NCBI RefSeq assembly: GCF_030929615.1
Contig: NZ_JAVFVU010000012.1
Location: 124,001-188,000, forward strand
Length of the DNA stretch: 64,000 bases
Direction: 5' to 3'
Source: Dyadobacter sp. LHD-138
Lineage (GTDB): Bacteria; Bacteroidota; Bacteroidia; Cytophagales; Spirosomataceae
Every line of letters starts with the position of its first letter. The first letter of the stretch is position 1. Made by a program: the position numbers and the translations under genes. Below, piece by piece: positions 10,410 to 19,769 of the stretch. The notes below the pieces were generated by a model, which was not told the DNA's origin, searched no databases, and saw nothing but the letters and a program-made list of their open reading frames with translations.

Positions 10410-10447
10410 AAGCCGTTCATGATGAATAAAATCTTCATGAACGGCTT
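10410..10447. terminator. Bidirectional rho-independent terminator
   Basis: Perfect 13-bp stem AAGCCGTTCATGA / TCATGAACGGCTT with a 12-nt loop, flanked by AAAAAC on the left and TTTTTTG on the right. It serves both the plus-strand ROK gene and the convergent Kdo transferase gene. Confidence 0.9.
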
Positions 10448-10464
10448 TTTTGTATCTTAACGGT

Positions 10465-11730
10465 CTACAAAAGTTTCCTTACTTCCTGCATCACCATGTC
10501 TGTTGCGCCTGTGCGTGATGCGACATACTTTTCAGAAATCGCCCCGAGGTTCCCTCTCAGTTCCGGATTTTCCACCCATTGCGAAAGATATTGCGTTGCC
10601 TCATCGGTACCAGCAATTGCCTTTGCGCTCCCCTCGGCAATAAGATCGACCGCTTCCTGAAATTTCTGGTATTTTTTATCCCCGAAGATAATCGGAACAC
10701 CGAAAGTCGCAGCTTCGAGAATATTGTGTAAACCAGATCCAAAAGCACCGCCAATATAAGCCATATCCCCGTAGCTATACAGGGAAGACAGCATCCCAAT
10801 ATTATCAATGATCAGATAATCAAAGGCACTAATTTCGGCTTGCTGATCATAAGCCTTTTTATATTCTGAATACAGCATCGCTTTTCCGCGAAGTAATTTC
10901 CGCCAGCTTTCCATATGACCTGAGTCGATCTCATGCGGAGCAATGATCGCTTTCAGCGCCTGACCCGCAGAATTGAGCGCAGGAATAAGTACCTGCATAT
11001 CAGCTTCCCAAACCGAACCGGCAACCAGACAGGGTTTATCCTGCTTAAATGCAGCAATTTCGGGAAGATTCTTAATACCCTCAGCGATGGTCCTGACACG
11101 ATCAAAACGGGTATCTCCGGCAAGTGAGCACTTTGAAATCCCAATTTCACGCATCAGTTGCAGCGATACCTCATTTTGAACAAACAAGTGGTCAAAAAAG
11201 GCAAGCATCTTTCTGTAAAAACCGCCGTAGGGTTTGAAAAATATTTGCCCGGGACGGAAAATGGTCGAAAAGGAAAAGATGTAAGATCCACTCCGTTTCA
11301 GTTCGGCTAGATAATTGCACCAAAATTCATACTTGATAAAAAACGTAATGCTGGGTTTAAAAACGGCGACAAATCTTTTCGCGTTTCTGGCGGTATCCAG
11401 GGGCAGATAACAGATAAAATCCGCTCCGTTATAGTTTTTCCTGACCTCATATCCTGATGGTGAAAAAAAAGTCAGCAGGATAAAATAATCGGGATAATCC
11501 TTTTTAAATTGTTCCATCACAGGCCTCCCCTGCTCAAATTCGCCCAGAGATGCCGCGTGAAACCAGGCCACGGGACGATTGTTGATTAAATCAGGCAACG
11601 CTCGTTCCAGCTTTTCCAGAAGACCTTCACGCCCTGTCACACCAAGTTTTACCTTGGGAATAAACATAGCAGCCAGACGCATAATCCCGGAAAAGCCATG
11701 CATCGCCAATTGGTACAAAAATTCGGACAA
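10465..11730 (-). CDS. waaA: 3-deoxy-D-manno-octulosonic acid (Kdo) transferase
   Basis: GT30-family glycosyltransferase (421 aa) that adds Kdo to lipid A precursor at the inner membrane, starting the LPS core. An N-terminal hydrophobic helix is followed by the acceptor-domain motif 'HAASLGEFEQGRPV', which includes the conserved catalytic Glu, and the C-terminal donor-binding motif 'GSGLHNILEAATFGVPIIFG'. The start is a TTG at 11730. The next ATG, 9 codons in, would cut into the N-terminal helix that family members share, so I keep the TTG. The gene stands alone, with a shared terminator at its 3' end. Confidence 0.93.
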   Translation of the reverse strand: MSEFLYQLAMHGFSGIMRLAAMFIPKVKLGVTGREGLLEKLERALPDLINNRPVAWFHAASLGEFEQGRPVMEQFKKDYPDYFILLTFFSPSGYEVRKNYNGADFICYLPLDTARNAKRFVAVFKPSITFFIKYEFWCNYLAELKRSGSYIFSFSTIFRPGQIFFKPYGGFYRKMLAFFDHLFVQNEVSLQLMREIGISKCSLAGDTRFDRVRTIAEGIKNLPEIAAFKQDKPCLVAGSVWEADMQVLIPALNSAGQALKAIIAPHEIDSGHMESWRKLLRGKAMLYSEYKKAYDQQAEISAFDYLIIDNIGMLSSLYSYGDMAYIGGAFGSGLHNILEAATFGVPIIFGDKKYQKFQEAVDLIAEGSAKAIAGTDEATQYLSQWVENPELRGNLGAISEKYVASRTGATDMVMQEVRKLL

Positions 11731-12009
11731 AATGATAGGATTATTAAAATTTTAGACTTATAATTATAACATCCGCATTGCATCAAACACCCAATTTCTA
11801 GCGTATATTTTCGTTAGAACAATAACAGATTATTATAGGGATATCATGTGAATTGCAGGCATTTTTGATTCTTTTTTTGTTTCAAGAACATAAATGTACA
11901 AAAAACCGTTAAAGTGAAGTCGGGATGAGAACGGATATACGAATATTTCGTAATTTTACTGCTTATTCGCTTTTATAAAAAGGTCACCAAGAGATATATT
12001 CGTGTAAAT

Positions 12010-12780
12010 ATGATTCGTGTAAAACTTTTACTTTCGATCTGTATTCTGGTTGTCATCTCCACGGATATCTTCGCCCAGCGCCGGGTGAAAAACAGTGATG
12101 ACAAAGAGGACGTTTACAAGTCATTTACCTCCATTGGTTTAACGACCAATACCAATTCAGGGATTTTAGGCGGTGTTGTATTTCGCAAATCCAACGCGGT
12201 TTCAGGAACATTATTTGGTAAAAATCAATACCAGTACATGGCGGTTGAGCTGGTCAATGTGAGACATCCAAAAGAACTCGCTCAAACTTTTAATACCGGC
12301 GCCCGTTTTATTTTTGGCAAGCAAAACTATCTTTTTGTACTTCGTCCTGAATACGGAAGAGAAATAACCCTGTTTAACCGTCACGAAGATGAGGGCATTT
12401 CAATCAGCGCAATCGTTGCCGCAGGTCCTTCACTTGGTTTTGAAAAACCATACATGATACAAAAGCAGCTTACCGGCGGGAAAGTCATTAATGCCCCCGT
12501 ACGTATCGATCCAAATAATACAACAACAGACCCTTATGAGGGTTTTGTCGGTGTAGGCAGTTTTTTCTCCGGATTTGGTCAGAGTAAAGTAGTACCCGGC
12601 TTACACATCAAGACTGCTTTGAGTTTCGAATTAAGTGCATTCCGCGATAACGTAACCGGTGTAGAAATTGGCTTTCTCGCAGAAGCTTTTACACGAAAAA
12701 TTGAAATCATGGGTTATGCGGAAAATCGCAGCTTCTATCCTTCGGGCTTCATCACACTTTATTTTGGCAGCAAGAAATAA
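12010..12780 (+). CDS. Conserved outer-membrane/periplasmic protein of unknown function
   Basis: 256 aa with a clear signal peptide (about 1-22, ending '...STDIFAQR'). The rest is rich in aromatic and glycine residues in alternating patterns ('YQYMAVELVNVRHP', 'YLFVLRPEYGREITL', final 'FITLYFGSKK'), and the protein ends on an aromatic-containing strand, as small beta-barrels do. I do not recognise a named family; it resembles the hypothetical barrel proteins common in Bacteroidota. It lies 74 bases before lipA on the same strand. A weak imperfect hairpin in that gap (around 12806) could either end this gene's transcript or sit within a joint one. The 279 bases upstream hold no gene and no clear motif. 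Confidence 0.7.
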   Translation: MIRVKLLLSICILVVISTDIFAQRRVKNSDDKEDVYKSFTSIGLTTNTNSGILGGVVFRKSNAVSGTLFGKNQYQYMAVELVNVRHPKELAQTFNTGARFIFGKQNYLFVLRPEYGREITLFNRHEDEGISISAIVAAGPSLGFEKPYMIQKQLTGGKVINAPVRIDPNNTTTDPYEGFVGVGSFFSGFGQSKVVPGLHIKTALSFELSAFRDNVTGVEIGFLAEAFTRKIEIMGYAENRSFYPSGFITLYFGSKK

Positions 12781-12854
12781 GTCGTTAAATTTATATAGTA
12801 TTTCCATCCGAGGATGAAATTCCAACGGTGATTATTGACTTTGATTAGAAAATC

Positions 12855-13733
12855 ATGATTGAACTTCCAGTTATACCTTCTGCGCGCAAAAAACGTCCGG
12901 ACTGGTTAAGAGTAAAACTGCCGGCAGGACCTGAATTTCGTAAGGTTCGCCAACTAGTTGACAACTATAAATTACATACAATTTGTGAGAGTGGAAGCTG
13001 CCCGAATATGGGTGAATGCTGGGGAGCCGGTACGGCAACTTTTATGATATTAGGGAATGTTTGTACGCGCAGTTGCAGTTTTTGTGCTGTCGCTACCGGG
13101 CGCCCCAATGAGTATGACGCAGATGAGCCACGCCGTGTTGCCGAGGCCATCAAACTTATGCAGGTTAAACATGCGGTTATTACTTCGGTAAACCGGGATG
13201 AATTGAAAGACCGTGGTGCGGAAATCTGGTATCAGACTGTTCGTCAGGTTAAAGAAAATACACCTGAAACAACGATTGAAACCCTTATTCCGGATGTAAA
13301 AAACAACTGGGATGCATTGATCCATATGATCGAAGCGGGGCAGGAAGTTGTTTCGCACAACATGGAAACGGTTGAACGCCTTTACCGTTCGGTTCGGCCA
13401 CAGGCTAAATACGAAAGAAGTCTCGAACAAATTAAAAGAACTAAGGAATTTGGGCAACGTACCAAATCCGGGATCATGCTTGGCTTGGGAGAAACTCAGG
13501 ACGAAGTACACAAAGCGATGGACGACCTGGTTATCAACGGACTCGATATCCTGACACTTGGCCAGTACCTTCAGCCCACTAAAATGCACCATGAAGTAAT
13601 CGAGTGGATTACACCCGAAATGTTTGATAATTACAGAGAAGAAGGATTGAAACGTGGTTTGAAATATGTAGAATCCGGCCCGTTGGTGCGTTCCAGCTAC
13701 CATGCAGAACGCCATGTGAATGTGCCGATCTGA
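12855..13733 (+). CDS. lipA: Lipoyl synthase
   Basis: Radical SAM enzyme (292 aa) that inserts two sulfur atoms into protein-bound octanoyl groups, making the lipoyl cofactor of 2-oxoacid dehydrogenases and the glycine cleavage system. Both iron-sulfur clusters are evident: the auxiliary cluster cysteines 44, 49 and 55 ([12 protein letters not shown]) and the radical SAM CX3CX2C at 70, 74 and 77 (CTRSCSFC). The C-terminal '[10 protein letters not shown]' contains the conserved serine that ligates the auxiliary cluster. Length and motif spacing are normal. It is followed by metK, which makes the SAM it consumes, but a terminator separates the two. Confidence 0.97.
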   Translation: MIELPVIPSARKKRPDWLRVKLPAGPEFRKVRQLVDNYKLHTICESGSCPNMGECWGAGTATFMILGNVCTRSCSFCAVATGRPNEYDADEPRRVAEAIKLMQVKHAVITSVNRDELKDRGAEIWYQTVRQVKENTPETTIETLIPDVKNNWDALIHMIEAGQEVVSHNMETVERLYRSVRPQAKYERSLEQIKRTKEFGQRTKSGIMLGLGETQDEVHKAMDDLVINGLDILTLGQYLQPTKMHHEVIEWITPEMFDNYREEGLKRGLKYVESGPLVRSSYHAERHVNVPI

Positions 13734-13760
13734 TTCGTACAAAATCCATAATTTTATATT

Positions 13761-13792
13761 AAGCCTGATCCGGTCGAAACCTGGTCAGGCTT
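13761..13792 (+). terminator. Terminator after lipA
   Basis: Hairpin AAGCCTGA (13761-13768) / TCAGGCTT (13785-13792), extended by an inner GGT/ACC helix closing a CGAA tetraloop and followed by AATTATTT. It separates lipA from metK transcription. Confidence 0.7.
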
Positions 13793-13872
13793 AATTATTT
13801 GCCTCCAAAACGATATAATCTTTTTCATATTGACCATATAAGGGGACCTTATTTATTTTTCCCTGCTGATTA

Positions 13873-13904
13873 TTTGGTTAATGTCTTAAAAAAATTCAAT
13901 TTTG
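13873..13904 (+). promoter_or_regulatory. Bacteroidota-type promoter of metK
   Basis: TTTG at 13873-13876, a 20-bp spacer, then CAATTTTG at 13897-13904. This matches the Bacteroidota -33 TTTG / -7 TAnnTTTG pattern with one mismatch in the -7 element. It predicts a leader of about 60 bases before the ATG at 13972. I looked for a SAM riboswitch in this leader and do not see one. Confidence 0.55.
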
Positions 13905-13971
13905 TTACTCTAAAAACAGTCCTTTATTAATCAGCATAAATTATAACCATACATAAAACTTAGTACATACT

Positions 13972-15252
13972 ATGCCATATCTATTTACCTCGGAGTCCGT
14001 ATCTGAAGGACATCCCGACAAAGTAGCTGACCAGATTTCAGATGCCCTTATTGACAATTTTTTAGCTTGGGATACCAACAGCAAAGTAGCCTGTGAAACA
14101 TTGGTTACGACGGGTCAAGTAGTATTGGCAGGAGAGGTGAAAACAAATACCTATCTGGATGTACAGAAAATCACTCGTGAAGTAATCCGTAAAATCGGGT
14201 ATACAAAAAGCGAGTATATGTTTGAAGCGAACTCTTGTGGTATTTTATCAGCGATCCACGATCAGAGTGCTGACATCAACCAGGGTGTTGACCGCGCAGT
14301 GGCCAGCGAAACTTTTGAAGAAAAAGCGAATGCGCAGGGTGCCGGTGACCAGGGAATGATGTTCGGTTACGCGACCCGCGAAACGGACAACTACATGCCT
14401 CTTGCACTCGATCTTGCACATAAGATCCTTCAGGAGATGTCATACATCCGCAACAACGAGCCAAATCTTATCCCATACCTTCGTCCTGATGCCAAGTCTC
14501 AGGTAACGATTGAGTATAGCGACGAGAACGTTCCATTGCGGATTGACACGATCGTTGTTTCCACGCAACATGACGATTTTGATTCGGAAGCAACCATGCT
14601 TGCCAAGATCAAAACAGATATCATTAACATTGTAATTCCTCGTGTTAAAGCAAAATTGACAGCGGCGTTGCAGCAATTGTTCTCAGGAGATATCACGTTC
14701 CATATCAACCCAACGGGTAAATTTGTGATTGGTGGCCCTCACGGAGACACTGGCCTTACCGGTCGTAAAATTATTGTCGATACATACGGTGGAAAAGGTG
14801 CCCACGGCGGTGGTGCATTCTCAGGAAAAGATCCTTCCAAAGTAGACCGTTCTGCGGCTTATGCAACGCGTCATATTGCCAAAAACATGGTAGCTGCCGG
14901 TTTGTGTGACGAAGTACTTGTTCAGGTGTCCTATGCGATTGGTGTTGCGCAGCCTTGTGGCTTGTATATCAATACGTACGGTACTTCAAAAGTGGCTGGT
15001 CATGATGGAGAAATTGCTTCTAAAATTGAGCAGATCTTCGACTTGCGTCCTTATGCGATCGAACAACGATTGAAACTGCGTAACCCGATTTATTCGGAAA
15101 CTGCTGCGTATGGACACATGGGGCGAAAAAATGAGATCGTTAAGAAAACATTCAAGAGCGCAGACGGCAAAGAAAAAGAAGTTGAAGTTGAGCTTTTCAC
15201 ATGGGAAAAACTTGATTACGTTGATAAGATTAAAGAAGCTTTCGCTCTTTAA
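13972..15252 (+). CDS. metK: S-adenosylmethionine synthase
   Basis: Makes SAM from methionine and ATP; cytosolic tetramer. 426 aa, somewhat longer than the roughly 385-aa enterobacterial enzyme, as is usual in Bacteroidota. Visible signatures: '[15 protein letters not shown]' at the N-terminus (ATP/Mg binding), '[12 protein letters not shown]' (the MetK signature hexapeptide region, about residue 123), the flexible-loop and phosphate-binding region '[13 protein letters not shown]', and '[16 protein letters not shown]' (second signature). No key residue appears lost. The C-terminal 30 residues are lysine/glutamate-rich, an extension relative to E. coli. Its own promoter and a strong terminator make it monocistronic. 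Confidence 0.98.
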   Translation: MPYLFTSESVSEGHPDKVADQISDALIDNFLAWDTNSKVACETLVTTGQVVLAGEVKTNTYLDVQKITREVIRKIGYTKSEYMFEANSCGILSAIHDQSADINQGVDRAVASETFEEKANAQGAGDQGMMFGYATRETDNYMPLALDLAHKILQEMSYIRNNEPNLIPYLRPDAKSQVTIEYSDENVPLRIDTIVVSTQHDDFDSEATMLAKIKTDIINIVIPRVKAKLTAALQQLFSGDITFHINPTGKFVIGGPHGDTGLTGRKIIVDTYGGKGAHGGGAFSGKDPSKVDRSAAYATRHIAKNMVAAGLCDEVLVQVSYAIGVAQPCGLYINTYGTSKVAGHDGEIASKIEQIFDLRPYAIEQRLKLRNPIYSETAAYGHMGRKNEIVKKTFKSADGKEKEVEVELFTWEKLDYVDKIKEAFAL

Positions 15253-15274
15253 ATTACAATAATTATATAAAGTG

Positions 15275-15306
15275 AAATTAGGCCGGCCCATTAGTCGGCC
15301 TAATTT
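15275..15306 (+). terminator. Terminator after metK
   Basis: AAATTAGGCCG (15275-15285) pairs perfectly with CGGCCTAATTT (15296-15306) around a 10-nt loop and continues into TTTTTTG. Classic rho-independent form. Confidence 0.9.
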
Positions 15307-15482
15307 TTTGCACCATTTACAGAATTCAACATTATTTTATTATGAATTTTAGGTATTATTTAGAATAATTCTCTGGAATGGGTAATTAATGAGTACTTTT
15401 GACTAATAATCAACCCTCTAATTCGTTGTTATGGAGTCGAATAAAAATTATTCCTCCTTATGACCTCATCGTCAGGCCTTTT

Positions 15483-16583
15483 ATGCAGTACCAGAAGATC
15501 AAATTTACCAACAAAGAAAAATCCAATTTCTTTCCCACGCTAAGACAACGAGTTGATCTCTATTTTTCTGAAAACGACCTGTGTAAAACCGGTGGATCAA
15601 AAATTATCTACAAGGCTTTGTTCATGTTAAGCCTGTATATTATTCCTTATGCACTAATCCTTTCAGGCCTTTTTACTGATTTGACCATGCTCGGACTTTC
15701 GGTCATTATGGGCGTCGGTGTTGCAGGCGTTGGCATGTCCGTTATGCATGATGCTATTCACGGTTCTTTGGCTAAATCCAATGTTCTCAATAAAATTTTT
15801 GGCGGTTCAATATACCTTTTAGGCGGCAACGCATACAATTGGGAAGTGCAGCATAACCGGCTCCATCATACGTACACCAACATACACGAAGTAGATGAAG
15901 ACATCACCGGAAAGTTTTTGCTTCGGTTGTCTTATCATGAAAAACAAAAATACATTCACCGCTTTCAGCATGTTTACGCCTTTCTGCTTTATAGCTTGAT
16001 GACGATTTCATTTTTATGGAAAGACTTTAAAGAGATTTCGCTTTTCAATAAAATGGCCGAATCCGGTATGACCAAACCGTATCCAAAGAAAGAACTGGTA
16101 CGGCTTATTGTAAGTAAACTGGCTTACGTTTTATTTATCTGTGTGCTGCCTCTTTGTTTTACATCCCTGACTTTTGGGGAGTGGGTTATCGGCTTTATGG
16201 CGATGCATTGCACAGCAGGCATGATTTTAAGTACGGTTTTCCAAATGGCACACGTCGTGGAAGGAACCGACCAACCAATGCCGGACAATGCCGGAAGCAT
16301 AGAAAATGCCTGGGCAGTGCACCAGTTACAAACGACTTCAAATTTCGCGGGAAAAAACAGGTTTTTATCCTGGTATATCGGCGGGCTGGATTACCAGATC
16401 GAGCACCATTTATTCCCATCCATTTCCCATATCCATTACCACGCGCTTTCCCCGATTGTCAGCCAAACAGCCAAAGAATTTGGCCTGGACTATAATGCAA
16501 AATCTGACTTTATCAATGCTTTGGGATCACACGTGCGTATGCTTCGAAAAATGGGTACGGAATCGTCTTTGACAATCGCATAA
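15483..16583 (+). CDS. Membrane-bound fatty acid (acyl-CoA/acyl-lipid) desaturase
   Basis: Di-iron membrane desaturase, 366 aa from the ATG at 15483. Three histidine clusters bind iron: HDAIH (89-93), HNRLHH (124-129) and the C-terminal QIEHHLFP. Hydrophobic pairs lie between them, as in front-end and delta-type desaturases. It introduces double bonds into membrane fatty acids. The N-terminus is uncertain: the frame is open back to a TTG at 15399 (28 extra residues), and an out-of-frame ATG at 15389 reads MSTFD then stop. Homologues typically begin near 'KIKFTNKEKSNFFPTL', which supports the ATG at 15483. It converges on the RND operon. Confidence 0.88.
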   Translation: MQYQKIKFTNKEKSNFFPTLRQRVDLYFSENDLCKTGGSKIIYKALFMLSLYIIPYALILSGLFTDLTMLGLSVIMGVGVAGVGMSVMHDAIHGSLAKSNVLNKIFGGSIYLLGGNAYNWEVQHNRLHHTYTNIHEVDEDITGKFLLRLSYHEKQKYIHRFQHVYAFLLYSLMTISFLWKDFKEISLFNKMAESGMTKPYPKKELVRLIVSKLAYVLFICVLPLCFTSLTFGEWVIGFMAMHCTAGMILSTVFQMAHVVEGTDQPMPDNAGSIENAWAVHQLQTTSNFAGKNRFLSWYIGGLDYQIEHHLFPSISHIHYHALSPIVSQTAKEFGLDYNAKSDFINALGSHVRMLRKMGTESSLTIA

Positions 16584-16598
16584 TTTACAAAGAAGATT

Positions 16599-19500
16599 TT
16601 ATACCGGGGCTTGCTCGTCGATCTCGCTTTCTCTGGCGATTCGCTCGATCATTTTCATTTTTTCCAGATCCTTTTCTCTTGAGAGGAAAGTGTACATGGC
16701 CGGAATAATATAAAGCGTCAGGACAAGCGAGAACAGCAATCCACCCATAATCACAATCCCCATCGACATACGGCTGCGTCCTGCGGAACCCAGCGCCATG
16801 GCAATGGGCAATGCGCCCAAAATCGTTGCCAGGCTGGTCATCAGGATCGGCCTGAAACGAAGCGTCGCCGCTTCCAGGGCCGCTTCTCTAATGCCCAGTC
16901 CCGTCTCCCGCAGCTGATTGGCAAACTCCACGATCAGGATCCCATTTTTTGTCACCAGTCCAATCAGCATAATCATCCCGATCTGGCTGAAAATATTAAG
17001 CGTCTGGTTAAAATACCAAAGCGAAAATACGGCTCCGCCAATCGCCAGAGGCACCGTGATCATGATAATAAACGGATCTATAAAACTTTCGAATTGCGCT
17101 GCAAGGATAAAATATATGAGGACCAAAGCCAGGAAAAACGAGAACAGCGTATTCGAAGAACTCTCCGCATAATCCCGTGAAGACCCGCTCAATGAGGTTT
17201 GGATCGCCTCATCTTTTAGTTTGTCCCTTATTTTATCCATGGCCGCAATCCCATCGCCAATGGTTTTTCCAGGCGCCAGTGACGCCTGAACCGTGGCACT
17301 CATGTAGCGGTTAAAGTGGAAAAGCTGCGGCGGACTGCTTTCTTCTACCGTTTTGACGATATTATCCAGCTGGATAAGGCTTCCGTTACTACTTCTGACA
17401 AACATACTTTTCAGATCAAGCGGCTCATCCCGGTTTACCCGGTCGTATTGACCGATCACCTGATATTGCCTTCCATTCATCGTAAAATAGCCAAAACGCT
17501 GTCCGGCAAAGGCAAACTGCATCGTTTGTGCCACATCCTGCACGGATATTCCCAGAGATTTTGCCTTTTCACGATCAATCATGATCTGTAATTCGGGCTT
17601 GCTGAATTTAAGGTTGACGTCGGTAATGGCAAAAGTCGGGTCGTTGGAGGCTTCTTCCATGAATTTCGGAAGGTATTCACGTAACTTCTCAAAATCAGGC
17701 GCCTGAATCACATATTGAACCGGCAAACCGCCCCTTGAATCCACAGCAATCGTCTGTTGCTGTACGACAAAAGATTTTGCGTCGGGAAAACGTTTCAGCT
17801 GTTTGGTGATAAAATCTGCAATTTGCTGCTGAGATTCCTTTCTTTCCATCCGGTCGGTCAGGGCAATCCTGCCGCTTCCGGTATTGGCGGCTCCCAAACC
17901 CGAATTTCCGGGAGAAGTGATCAGCATAATTCCCTTCTTTCCAGGCATGGAATCCATTAACATCTGCCCCACATTTTGAACATACTTATCCGTAAATTCA
18001 AATGAAGAACCTTCCGGCGCAGTCATCTGGATCCTGAACCAGTTACGATCATCCAGTGGTGCCAGTTCCGATTGCAGATCCTTTCCAAAAAACCAGATCA
18101 TGCCCAGGGTCAGGAAAATAAGCGGAACAGCCACCCACCGTATCTTCAAAAATTGCGCCAGCGCATCGCCATAACTATTCGTTAAATTGACAAAAAACGG
18201 CTCAGTCTTTTCATAAAACCAGCTCTTTTTATGTGTTTTACGCACCAGATACGCATTAAGCATCGGTGTCAGTGTCAGCGAAACAAAAGCAGAAATGAGT
18301 ACTGCCGCCGAAATAACGATCCCGAATTCCCTGAATAATTTCCCGACAAACCCCTGCATAAAGATCACCGGAAGGAAAACCGACGCCAGCGTGATGGAGG
18401 TTGAAAGAACGGCAAAAATGATTTCATTGGATCCTTTGATGGCCGCTTCTATGGGACTCATCCCCTCTTCGATCTTCTTGAAAATATTTTCCGTGACCAC
18501 AATCCCGTCATCCACCACCAAACCCGTCGCCAGAACAATGGCCAGCAGGGTAAGTACATTGATGGAAAATCCCATCATATACATGACAAAAAACGTCCCG
18601 ATCAGCGAAACCGGAATGTCGATCAAGGGACGGAACGCGATAAGCCAGTCGCGGAAAAACAGATAAATGATAATCACTACCAGAATGATTGCGATCAATA
18701 GTGTTTCTCCCACTTCCTCGATCGATCTTTTTACAAAAATGGTATTATCTATCAGCGTATCCAGCTCATAATCCTTCGGTAATTCCTTCTTGATTTCAGC
18801 CAGACGCTTGTTAACCTCTTCGGAAATATTGATATAATTTGCCCCAGGCATCGGCGAAATCGCTAAACCGATCATCGGCACATTATTCAGGCGCAGAATT
18901 GTTTCTTCGTTTTCAGGACCCAGCAGCGCATGCCCAATATCCTTTAAATGAATCGTTTGTGTAGTCGTATTTTTAACGATCATCTCGTTAAAATCATCTT
19001 CGGTCCTAAATCGACCAACCGTTTTAACCGTCAGTTCTGTGTTGTCACCAGCCAGTTTTCCACTTGGCAACTCCACATTTTCCTTATCCAAAGCGGATTT
19101 TACATCCTGCGTGGTAACACCGAGAGACGCCATTTTCACAGGATCCATCCAGATACGCATCGCATATTTTTTCTGACCAAATATGCGGATTTCGCTTACC
19201 CCTTCGATCGTTTGCAGACGCTGCGCGATCACGTTTTCGGCATAATCACTCACTTCAAGATGCGACCGGGTGTTGCTTTGAAAAGTAAGTACGATAATTG
19301 GCTCCGAGTTTGCATCGGCCTTGCTCACCACCGGCGGCCCGTCAATATCCAAAGGCAATGTGCGGGACGCTGAACCCACCTTATCGCGTACATCGTTTGC
19401 CGCACGTTCCATATCCACGCCGATATCAAATTCTACCGTAATCTGGCTGGTCCCCTGACTGCTCGTCGAGTTAATCGACTTAATTCCTTCAATGCTGTTG

Positions 19501-19712
19501 AGCTGTTTTTCCAGGGGTTCGGTAATCTGGGATTCGATGATATCTGCATTCGCCCCCGTGTAACTGGTACGGATCGAAACCACAGGCGGATCGATGGAAG
19601 GAAATTCCCGCATCCCCAGAAATTTGTAACCAAGAAACCCAAACAAAATGATGAGCAGGTTCATCACAATGGCTAAAACCGGTCGCTTGATCGAGAGCGT
19701 TGAAATACTCAT
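16599..19712 (-). CDS. RND efflux transporter permease (HAE-1/AcrB-like)
   Basis: 1037-aa inner-membrane proton-driven pump of the AcrB/MexB class. The N-terminal TM1 ('PVLAIVMNLLIILFGFLGYK') and two large periplasmic loops are in place. The proton relay is intact: paired aspartates in TM4 ('GLVVDDGIVVTENI') and the TM10 lysine ('GLVTKNGILIVEFANQ'). The multidrug-type sequence 'PLAIGGAVFSLWYF' in the TM9 region suggests drug or solvent export rather than metal export. It is translated after the adaptor gene in one operon (57-bp gap). No TolC-like channel gene follows, so an outer-membrane partner must be encoded elsewhere. Confidence 0.93.
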   Translation of the reverse strand: MSISTLSIKRPVLAIVMNLLIILFGFLGYKFLGMREFPSIDPPVVSIRTSYTGANADIIESQITEPLEKQLNSIEGIKSINSTSSQGTSQITVEFDIGVDMERAANDVRDKVGSASRTLPLDIDGPPVVSKADANSEPIIVLTFQSNTRSHLEVSDYAENVIAQRLQTIEGVSEIRIFGQKKYAMRIWMDPVKMASLGVTTQDVKSALDKENVELPSGKLAGDNTELTVKTVGRFRTEDDFNEMIVKNTTTQTIHLKDIGHALLGPENEETILRLNNVPMIGLAISPMPGANYINISEEVNKRLAEIKKELPKDYELDTLIDNTIFVKRSIEEVGETLLIAIILVVIIIYLFFRDWLIAFRPLIDIPVSLIGTFFVMYMMGFSINVLTLLAIVLATGLVVDDGIVVTENIFKKIEEGMSPIEAAIKGSNEIIFAVLSTSITLASVFLPVIFMQGFVGKLFREFGIVISAAVLISAFVSLTLTPMLNAYLVRKTHKKSWFYEKTEPFFVNLTNSYGDALAQFLKIRWVAVPLIFLTLGMIWFFGKDLQSELAPLDDRNWFRIQMTAPEGSSFEFTDKYVQNVGQMLMDSMPGKKGIMLITSPGNSGLGAANTGSGRIALTDRMERKESQQQIADFITKQLKRFPDAKSFVVQQQTIAVDSRGGLPVQYVIQAPDFEKLREYLPKFMEEASNDPTFAITDVNLKFSKPELQIMIDREKAKSLGISVQDVAQTMQFAFAGQRFGYFTMNGRQYQVIGQYDRVNRDEPLDLKSMFVRSSNGSLIQLDNIVKTVEESSPPQLFHFNRYMSATVQASLAPGKTIGDGIAAMDKIRDKLKDEAIQTSLSGSSRDYAESSSNTLFSFFLALVLIYFILAAQFESFIDPFIIMITVPLAIGGAVFSLWYFNQTLNIFSQIGMIMLIGLVTKNGILIVEFANQLRETGLGIREAALEAATLRFRPILMTSLATILGALPIAMALGSAGRSRMSMGIVIMGGLLFSLVLTLYIIPAMYTFLSREKDLEKMKMIERIARESEIDEQAPV

Positions 19713-19769
19713 AATAAATTGCTATTTGTTACGCGGATCACCGCGATGGAAAGTCGGATCGTGCGCTCG

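Noticed and set aside
13050..13742. 230-codon open frame antisense to lipA
   Set aside because: Lies opposite a strongly conserved radical SAM gene; its product is Phe/Arg/His-rich with no motif, typical of antisense frames.
13793..13971. SAM riboswitch upstream of metK
   Set aside because: I looked for SAM-I and SAM-II like conserved cores in the leader and found none; only a promoter is supported.
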